A DNA stretch of 64,000 nucleotides from Microbispora hainanensis (GTDB taxonomy: Bacteria; Actinomycetota; Actinomycetes; Streptosporangiales; Streptosporangiaceae), in assembly GCF_036186745.1 (NCBI RefSeq), contig NZ_CP108086.1, forward strand, positions 8,556,001 through 8,620,000, given 5' to 3'. Shown piece after piece: positions 19,530 to 25,587 of the stretch. Position 1 is the first letter of the stretch. Each line of letters starts with the position of its first letter. The notes beneath the pieces are model-generated. The model saw nothing but the letters and a program-made list of their open reading frames with translations. It was not told where the DNA came from and did no database searches. The translations under genes and the position numbers were made by a program.

Positions 19530-20762
19530 GTGAGTAAGGACCGGGTACGTGTCGTAGTCACCGGGCTCGGCGCGACGACGCCCCTCGGTGGAGACGTCGC
19601 ATCGACCTGGTCGGCGCTCCTCGAGGGGCGGTCGGGCATCCGCCCGCTCACCGAGGACTGGGTCGACTCCGTTCCGGTGAAGTTCGCCGGCACCGCGGCC
19701 GTCGATCCGGCCGAGGTCCTGCCGCGGCCGGAGGCCCGCAGGCTCGACCGCAGTGAGCAGTTCGCGCTGATCGCCGCCCGCCAGGCATGGCAGGACGCGG
19801 GGGCCCCCGAGGTTCCCTCCGAGCGGCTCGGCGTCTGCGTGTCCAGCGGCATCGGCGGCATCGGCACCACGCTGTCGGCCTACGACACCTTCAAGGAGAA
19901 GGGCTGGCAGCGGCTGTCGCCGTTCACCGTTCCGATGCTCATGCCGAACGGCCCGGCGGCCTGGGTGGGCCTGGAGCTCGGCGCCATGGCCGGGGTCCAC
20001 GCCACCGTCTCCGCCTGCGCGTCCGGCGCCGAGGCCATCGGCTACGCCATGGAGATGATCCGCAGGGGCCGGGCTGACGTCGTGGTCGCCGGCGGCACGG
20101 AGGCCGCGATCCACCCGCTGAACATGGCGGCCTTCGCGGCGGCCCGGGCCATGTCCACGAGGAACGACGAGCCCGAGCGGGCCTCCCGCCCCTGGGACCG
20201 GGGCCGTGACGGCTTCGTCCTCGGCGAGGGCGCCGGCCTGGTCGTGCTGGAGTCGTACGAGCACGCGGTGGCCCGCGGCGCCCGCATCTACGCGGTGGCG
20301 GCCGGCCTGGGCATGTCCGCCGACTCGCACCACATCACCCAGCCGGAACCCGAGGGCCGCGGCGTCATGATGGCGATGACCCAGGCCCTGACCGACGCGG
20401 ACCTGACCGGCCGCGACATCCTTCACGTCAACGCGCACGCCACCTCCACTCCCGCGGGCGACGTCATCGAGGCGCAGGCCATCCAGAAGTCGATCGGATC
20501 GCATCCCCTCGTCACGTCGACGAAGTCGATGACCGGGCACCTGCTCGGCGGCGCCGGCGGCATCGAGTCGGTGTTCACGATCAAGGCGCTGGCCGAGCGC
20601 GTGGTGCCGCCCACGATCAACCTGGACGACCTCGACGAGGGCGTCGACGTGGACATCGTGCGCGCCAAGCCGCGTGACCTCCCCGAGGGGCAGATCGCCG
20701 CGGTCAACAACTCCTTCGGGTTCGGCGGACACAACGTCGCCGTGGCCTTCACGACGGTTTGA
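19530..20762 (+). CDS. fabF: Beta-ketoacyl-ACP synthase II
   Basis: The 410-residue condensing enzyme elongates acyl-ACP. Its Cys-His-His triad is visible as Cys163 (VSACASGAE), His303 (NAHATSTPAGD) and His337 (MTGHLLGGAGG). AAGAGGAG precedes GTG 19530. It corresponds in place to KasA/KasB in mycobacteria, but only one KASII gene is present here, which argues against mycolic-acid synthesis. Confidence 0.96.
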   Translation: MSKDRVRVVVTGLGATTPLGGDVASTWSALLEGRSGIRPLTEDWVDSVPVKFAGTAAVDPAEVLPRPEARRLDRSEQFALIAARQAWQDAGAPEVPSERLGVCVSSGIGGIGTTLSAYDTFKEKGWQRLSPFTVPMLMPNGPAAWVGLELGAMAGVHATVSACASGAEAIGYAMEMIRRGRADVVVAGGTEAAIHPLNMAAFAAARAMSTRNDEPERASRPWDRGRDGFVLGEGAGLVVLESYEHAVARGARIYAVAAGLGMSADSHHITQPEPEGRGVMMAMTQALTDADLTGRDILHVNAHATSTPAGDVIEAQAIQKSIGSHPLVTSTKSMTGHLLGGAGGIESVFTIKALAERVVPPTINLDDLDEGVDVDIVRAKPRDLPEGQIAAVNNSFGFGGHNVAVAFTTV

Positions 20763-20777
20763 CATAGGGAGTCTCGA

Positions 20778-22199
20778 ATGACAGTGCTGGACAGCAGAAC
20801 GGTGGCCGACGCCGCCGACGCCGCCGCCGTCGACCCCCGTGACCCCCTGGTGCGCCTGGGCCACCTGCTCGACGAGGGCTCGATCCGGCCGATCACCCCC
20901 GAGGACAAGAGCGGCGTGCTGGCGGTGTCCGGGCGCGTCGAAGGCGTGCCGGTCGTCGCGTTCTGCAGCGACGCCCGGGTCCAGGGCGGCGCCATGGGCG
21001 CGGAGGGCTGTGAGCACATCGTCCACGCCTACGACGTGGCCGTGCGGGAGCGGGTGCCGATCATCGGCCTCTGGCACTCCGGCGGCGCCCGCCTCGCCGA
21101 GGGTGCCGAGTCCCTGCACGCGGTCGGCCGGGTCTTCGCCGCCATGACCAAGGCGTCGGGCCTGGTCCCCCAGATCTCCGTCGTGGTCGGCCCGGTGGCC
21201 GGCGGCGGCGCGTACGGCCCCGCCCTGACCGACATCGTGATCCTCGCCGACAGCGGCCGCATCTTCGTCACCGGTCCGGACGTCGTGCGCAGCGTGACCG
21301 GCGAGGAGACCGACATGGCCTCCCTCGGCGGTCCGGAGCCGCACAGCAAGCGCAGCGGCGTCGTCCACGTCGTCACCAAGGACGAGCCCGAGGCGATGCT
21401 GCGGGCCCGCCAGCTCGCCGTACTGCTCGGCCACCAGGGCCGGGTGCGCGACGACGTGGACGAGGTCGACTTCGGCACCCTGCTCCCCGACAACCCCCGC
21501 CGCGCGTACGACGTGCACCCGCTGGTCAAGGGGCTGCTCGACGAGCCCGGCGTGGAGCTGCACCCCAAGTGGGCGCCGAACATCGTCACCACCCTGGGCC
21601 GCCTCGGCGGCCGCACGGTCGGCGTCATCGCCAACAACCCCATGCGGCTCGGCGGCTGCCTCGACTCCGCCTCCGCGGAGAAGGCCGCCCGGTTCGTCCG
21701 GATGTGCGATGCCTTCGGGGTGCCGCTGGTGGTGCTCGTGGACGTGCCCGGCTACCTCCCCGGGGTCGGCCAGGAGCACGACGGGATCGTACGGCGCGGC
21801 GCGAAGCTGCTGCACGCGTTCGCCGAGGCGTCCGTGCCCCGCATCACGCTCATCACCCGCAAGGCGTACGGCGGGGCCTACATCGCGATGAACTCCCGCT
21901 CGCTCGGCGCGACCCGGGTGTTCGCCTGGCCGGACATCCAGGTGGCGGTCATGGGCGCGGTCGCCGCGGTGCGCATCCTCAAGCGGCGCGAGCTGGCCGC
22001 CGCTCCCGAGGAGGAGCGCTCCGCGCTCGAGGCCCGGCTGGCCGAGGAGCACGAGAAGACGGCGGGCGGCCTCCAGCGCGCCCTCGACCTCGGCGTGATC
22101 GACGAGGTGATCGAGCCGGCCAAGACGCGCGGCATGATCGCCCGGGTGCTCGCCCAGGCCACCCCGGCCCGGGGCGCCCACGGCAACATCCCCCTCTGA
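20778..22199 (+). CDS. accD: Acyl-CoA carboxylase carboxyltransferase beta subunit (AccD6-like)
   Basis: The 473-residue subunit has the two crotonase-like halves of biotin-dependent carboxyltransferases, with GGARLAEGAES and VVGPVAGGGAYGPALTD in the first and VPGYLPGVGQEHDGIVRRGAK and KAYGGAYIAM in the second. It has the same length and position as mycobacterial AccD6 (Rv2247), so acetyl-CoA carboxylation to malonyl-CoA for the adjoining fab enzymes is the likely job. The biotinylated alpha subunit is not in the window. It starts 15 bases after fabF. Confidence 0.93.
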   Translation: MTVLDSRTVADAADAAAVDPRDPLVRLGHLLDEGSIRPITPEDKSGVLAVSGRVEGVPVVAFCSDARVQGGAMGAEGCEHIVHAYDVAVRERVPIIGLWHSGGARLAEGAESLHAVGRVFAAMTKASGLVPQISVVVGPVAGGGAYGPALTDIVILADSGRIFVTGPDVVRSVTGEETDMASLGGPEPHSKRSGVVHVVTKDEPEAMLRARQLAVLLGHQGRVRDDVDEVDFGTLLPDNPRRAYDVHPLVKGLLDEPGVELHPKWAPNIVTTLGRLGGRTVGVIANNPMRLGGCLDSASAEKAARFVRMCDAFGVPLVVLVDVPGYLPGVGQEHDGIVRRGAKLLHAFAEASVPRITLITRKAYGGAYIAMNSRSLGATRVFAWPDIQVAVMGAVAAVRILKRRELAAAPEEERSALEARLAEEHEKTAGGLQRALDLGVIDEVIEPAKTRGMIARVLAQATPARGAHGNIPL

Positions 22200-22260
22200 C
22201 GACGCCCCTCTGACGACGCCCCTCTGGCGGCGCCTATCTGAGGACGCCTTTCGGACGACG
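22190..22260. repeat. Imperfect 14-bp tandem repeat after accD
   Basis: The unit CTCTGACGACGCCC is repeated twice closely and then in about three degenerate copies (GGCGGCGCC, GAGGACGCC, GGACGACGC), starting at the accD stop codon. Confidence 0.8.
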
Positions 22261-22266
22261 CACCGG

Positions 22267-22300
22267 AAGCGCCGGTCCCTGAACGCGGGGACCGGCGCTT
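22267..22300 (+). terminator. Terminator of the fab operon
   Basis: A perfect 13-bp stem (AAGCGCCGGTCCC / GGGACCGGCGCTT) with an 8-base loop follows accD and is followed by TCGCGTTCTCTC. Confidence 0.85.
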
Positions 22301-22359
22301 TCGCGTTCTCTCGCGGCGGATATCCGCTACTTGACGATTCCGCTGGTTCTCACGGCCTC

Positions 22360-22562
22360 GCCGGCGGCGTCCTGCGACTGGGTGACGGGCCGGCCGGCCG
22401 GCGGCTCGGGTATGGGGCGATGCAACTGCCCGGCCCGGGGGTGTAGGGCCCGCCGCGTGACCACGCCACCGCGCTCGCCGTGCTACGCCGGGCCGTGGAA
22501 CTCGGCGTCACCCACATCGACACCAGCGACTCCTACGGCCCGCATGTGGCCAACGACCAGCC
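22360..22562 (+). pseudogene. Aldo/keto reductase remnant
   Basis: In one frame this stretch reads RLGYGAMQLPGPGV, then a TAG stop at 22444-22446 where functional relatives have Trp, then GPPRDHATALAVLRRAVELG and THIDTSDSYGPHVAN. These are the N-terminal beta strand and cofactor-side blocks of actinobacterial aldo/keto reductases, including the catalytic Asp-x-x-x-Tyr spacing (DTSDSYG). After about 22562 the similarity ends, and no C-terminal three-quarters is found. The fragment has no proper start codon. It is therefore a truncated gene with an internal stop. Confidence 0.8.
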
Positions 22563-22735
22563 GCCGGGCGAGAACGCTCATGGGCTCCTCCTCGGGTCCG
22601 CGTCGGGGGGTGCGGACGTGGATGAGTCCCGGTATATCTGCGAAAAAGGCGGCTTTCTATGTGGTTTTCATAAGGCGCACCCGCGCGTTGTTATCACGAT
22701 CCGCGCAAAACAGACCACCGCGGCGCAGGATTCAG

Positions 22736-22768
22736 GCCACCGCGGCGCAGGGCTGAGACCGCGGTGGC
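22736..22768 (-). terminator. Terminator of the DUF3145 gene
   Basis: A perfect 10-bp stem (GCCACCGCGG / CCGCGGTGGC) lies within seven bases of the DUF3145 stop. A partial extra copy of the left arm with GCGCAGG occurs at 22714-22729. Confidence 0.7.
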
Positions 22769-22774
22769 ACAGGA

Positions 22775-23272
22775 TCAGACGGCCGCGTGCAGCCAGCGCA
22801 CCGGCGCGCCCTCGCCCGCGTAGCGGAACGACTCCAGTTCCTCGTCCCACTGCTTGCCGAGCAGGCGGTCGAGCTCCTCTTCCAGGACGACCCGGCCCTG
22901 GGCGGCCATCAGCATCACGTTGCGCAGGCGGTCTTCGGGGATCAGGATGTCCCCGTTCGCGCCGACGACCGCCGTGAACGCGCCGAGCGTCGGCGTGTAG
23001 GCGTGCCGGGAGCCGTCGACACCCGGTGAAGCGTCCTCGGTTATCTCGAACCGGATGCGCTGCCAGCCCATGAGTGAGGACGTGATCGCCGCCGCCGTGC
23101 CGGGACGCCCCTCCCACTCCGCCTGGGCCCGCAGGGTCCCGGGCGCGGCGGGCTGGGCGGTCCACGTCAGGTCGACGGGTACGCCAAGAACGCCTGCGAC
23201 GGCCCACTCGATGTGCGGGCACAGCGCAGGCTGAGCCGAGTGGACGTACAGGACGCCACGAGCAGCAGCCAC
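22775..23272 (-). CDS. DUF3145 family protein
   Basis: The 165-residue protein fits DUF3145, an actinobacteria-specific family of unknown function, with the N-terminal ARGVLYVHSAQPALCPHIEWAV split over helix and strand, then WQRIRFEITEDASPG and a C-terminal Glu/Leu helix. It starts at GTG 23272, just after GGGAGG. It faces the fatty-acid operon, a position also seen in Streptomyces, so a link to lipid metabolism is possible but only contextual. Confidence 0.85.
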   Translation of the reverse strand: MAAARGVLYVHSAQPALCPHIEWAVAGVLGVPVDLTWTAQPAAPGTLRAQAEWEGRPGTAAAITSSLMGWQRIRFEITEDASPGVDGSRHAYTPTLGAFTAVVGANGDILIPEDRLRNVMLMAAQGRVVLEEELDRLLGKQWDEELESFRYAGEGAPVRWLHAAV

Positions 23273-23464
23273 CGGACCTCCCAATTCGCATGAGGTGCGC
23301 CTTCCCCAACGGCCTCATACTTGGAATGATCACGGTTGGATGACTGTAGGAGAGACTACCGTCCGTTGCAGCCTGGCACCAGAGGGGGGTCATACCGATT
23401 GGTGCTTGGCGACCAACCAATTCGGGAAGGACACGCTCCGTAATCAATACGGAAAGGCTTTCCC

Positions 23465-24484
23465 ATGCGCAGCCGGCTCGTCGAACCCCTCCCCGGACGG
23501 CCCGCCCTGATCCGGCCCGACGAACTCCTGACCTCCTCTCCCACCGCCGTCTCCCGGTGGGCACTGGCCTCCGAGCCCCTTCCGGGCACCGGCCGGGTCC
23601 ACCGCGTACGGCTGCCGCCGGGCACCGACGTGATCGACCTGACGGCCACGCTCCGCGACCGCGGGCACGCCGCCTCCCCCAACCATGTCCTTTCCGGCCA
23701 GCCGCTGTTCTTCGGCGGGCCCGGCGGGCCGCCCGCACCCGCGGCGGCCCCGCCGTACGAGCCGGGTGAGCCGGGCGAGGTCGTCGCCGCGGTCCTCGAC
23801 ACCGGCCTGGCGCCGCACCCCTGGATGGCACGGTGGTACGACGACGACATCGCCGAGACGCCCGACGCGGACGGCGACGGCGTGCGCGACCGGCAGGCGG
23901 GACACGGCACGTTCGTGGCCGGGCTGATCCTGCGGCACGCGCCCGGCGTACGGCTGCGCGTCCTCCGCCTCCTCGACAGCGACGGCGTCAGCGACCAGGC
24001 GGCGCTGCTGCGGGCGCTCGCCGTGCTGCGCGACGGCCGGACCGACGTGGTGAACCTCTCCTTCGGCGGGCACACCTTCGACGACGCGCCGCCCCTCGGG
24101 CTGGCCGAGGCGCTCGCGGGCTTCCCCGCCGTCGTCGCGTGCGCGGGCAACACCGCGTCGTCGCGTCCCTTCTGGCCCGCGGCACTGCCCGGCGTGGTCG
24201 CGGTCGGCGCACTCGACGGCGACAACAGGGCCGAGTTCTCCGCGTACGGCCCATGGGTGGACGTCTGGGCCCCGGGTGTCGGGCTGACGAGCAGCTTCCT
24301 CGAGTTCGGCGACTTCCACGGCTACGCCACCTGGAGCGGCACCTCGTTCGCCGCCGCCGTCGTCACCGGCGCGCTCGCCCGCCTGTGCCGGAAGGTGCCG
24401 CCGGCGGAGGCCGTACGCCGCCTGCTCGACGGCGACAGGCGGGTCGCGGATCTCGGGGTGGTCGTGACGAGCGGGGATCGGTAA
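23465..24484 (+). CDS. S8 (subtilisin-like) serine peptidase without signal peptide
   Basis: The 339-residue subtilase has the complete catalytic set: Asp112 (AVLDTGL), His147 (GHGTFVAG), the oxyanion Asn229 (CAGNTA) and Ser293 (SGTSFAAAVV). The first 100 residues form a prodomain-like or scaffold region. No signal sequence or transmembrane helix is present, so it should act in the cytoplasm. The start is ATG 23465, with GGAAAGG nearby. A sigma-factor gene starts 45 bases downstream and a CHAT-protease operon follows, suggesting that all four genes serve one pathway. Confidence 0.9.
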   Translation: MRSRLVEPLPGRPALIRPDELLTSSPTAVSRWALASEPLPGTGRVHRVRLPPGTDVIDLTATLRDRGHAASPNHVLSGQPLFFGGPGGPPAPAAAPPYEPGEPGEVVAAVLDTGLAPHPWMARWYDDDIAETPDADGDGVRDRQAGHGTFVAGLILRHAPGVRLRVLRLLDSDGVSDQAALLRALAVLRDGRTDVVNLSFGGHTFDDAPPLGLAEALAGFPAVVACAGNTASSRPFWPAALPGVVAVGALDGDNRAEFSAYGPWVDVWAPGVGLTSSFLEFGDFHGYATWSGTSFAAAVVTGALARLCRKVPPAEAVRRLLDGDRRVADLGVVVTSGDR

Positions 24485-24529
24485 GGTTCTCGTCACCATA
24501 CGCTTTCCCCCGAGCGCGCAGAGTGACGG

Positions 24530-25057
24530 ATGACGACAGACAACTCCTTCGCCACCATCGACCAGGCCGCCTGGGAGGACCTGGTCGCCCGATTCGACGG
24601 CAGGATGTGGGCGGTCGCCCGGGCGTTCGGGCTGAGCACCGCCGACGCGGCCGACGCCGTACAGGGTGCATGGCTCCGGCTCGTGGAGAGCGCGGACACG
24701 ATCCGCGACCCCGAACGGATCGGCGCCTGGCTCGTCACCACGACCCGGCACGAGGCCGCCCGGCTCAGCCGCAGGGCACGCGGGGAGGTGGTCTCCGACC
24801 TGGACGTGCCCGACACGGCACTGCCCGACCCGACCGCTGCGGTGGTGGACGCCGACTTCGGCAGGCAGGTGTGGCGCAGGCTCGACCTGCTCGGTGAGCC
24901 GTGCCGGTCGCTCATCCGCCTCTACGTGCTCCACCCCGAGGCGCGGTACGCCCAGATAGCGGTCCGTCTGAACCTGCCGATCGGCAGCATCGGCCCCACC
25001 CGGGCCCGATGCATGGCCCGCCTGCGCGCTCTTGTGGAAGAGGAGGACGCATCGTGA
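24530..25057 (+). CDS. ECF-type sigma-70 family sigma factor
   Basis: The 175-residue protein has sigma region 2 (about residues 14-80, AWEDLVARFDGRMWAVARAF to IGAWLVTTTRHEAARL) and a region 4 helix-turn-helix (YAQIAVRLNLPIGSIGPTRA, about 139-158). It lacks regions 1 and 3, as ECF factors do. PIGSIGPTRARC is a form common among actinobacterial sigma factors that sit beside CHAT or protease genes. No anti-sigma with a zinc HxxxCxxC motif or membrane helix is adjacent. Its stop overlaps the next gene start by GTGA. Confidence 0.88.
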   Translation: MTTDNSFATIDQAAWEDLVARFDGRMWAVARAFGLSTADAADAVQGAWLRLVESADTIRDPERIGAWLVTTTRHEAARLSRRARGEVVSDLDVPDTALPDPTAAVVDADFGRQVWRRLDLLGEPCRSLIRLYVLHPEARYAQIAVRLNLPIGSIGPTRARCMARLRALVEEEDAS

Positions 25058-25587
25058 GGGAGGAATACCTGCTGGCGGCCCTGCGCATGGGAGCGGGCGC
25101 CGACCCGGTGCCGGAAGGCGTGTCGGCCGCCGCCCGCGCGGTCTTCGGCCTGCGGGTGCCCGGAGGCGTGCCCGCCGGGCCGGTCGACCTTCCCGTGCCG
25201 CAGGGGGCTCGCTTCGCCGCCGATGCCGGAACGGCACAAGACGAACACGCACAGGCCGAACGCGCGCAGCCCGAGACGGCACAGGGCGAGACGACGCGGC
25301 CCGGGACCGCGCAGGCCGGTGTCCGCCGGTTCAGTGCCGATGGCCTGGTCATCGACGTCGAGACGACCGTCACCGGAGGGCGTATGGAGGTGGCCGGTCA
25401 GGTGTCCCCCGCCCCCGGGCCGGATGCCACGGTCGAAGTGCGGACGCCGCACATCGCCAAGGTCCGTACGCCCTCCGGCAGCGGCCACTTCGCGGTGGCC
25501 GGCCTGCCGCCTGGCTGGGTCAGCGTCGTCTGCCACCGGCCCGGCCACCCGCCCGTCTTCACCCGCTGGATCCACGTGCACCCATGA
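25054..25587 (+). CDS. Unrecognised 177-residue protein in the sigma/CHAT operon
   Basis: This protein starts at GTG 25054 (overlapping the sigma stop) and ends inside the CHAT gene start (ATGA overlap at 25584-25587), so it is translated with both partners. Residues 1-55 form a helical head (EEYLLAALRMGAGADPVPEG). Residues 56-90 are an Ala/Gln/Glu/Thr-rich low-complexity linker (AQAERAQPETAQGETTRPG). Residues 90-177 look like a beta-sandwich ending in GHFAVAGLPPGWVSVVCHRP, similar in style to carboxypeptidase-regulatory-like domains. It is in the position of an anti-sigma factor but lacks the zinc motif and membrane helix. A function as inhibitor or protease substrate is inferred only. Confidence 0.7.
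   Translation: MREEYLLAALRMGAGADPVPEGVSAAARAVFGLRVPGGVPAGPVDLPVPQGARFAADAGTAQDEHAQAERAQPETAQGETTRPGTAQAGVRRFSADGLVIDVETTVTGGRMEVAGQVSPAPGPDATVEVRTPHIAKVRTPSGSGHFAVAGLPPGWVSVVCHRPGHPPVFTRWIHVHP

Noticed and set aside
22480..22977. Plus-strand ORF continuing from the aldo/keto reductase remnant into DUF3145
   Set aside because: After 22562 the similarity stops, and the rest is antisense to DUF3145.
24530..25587. Classic sigma/anti-sigma pair
   Set aside because: The downstream 177-residue protein has neither the zinc anti-sigma motif nor a membrane helix, so it was left as unrecognised.
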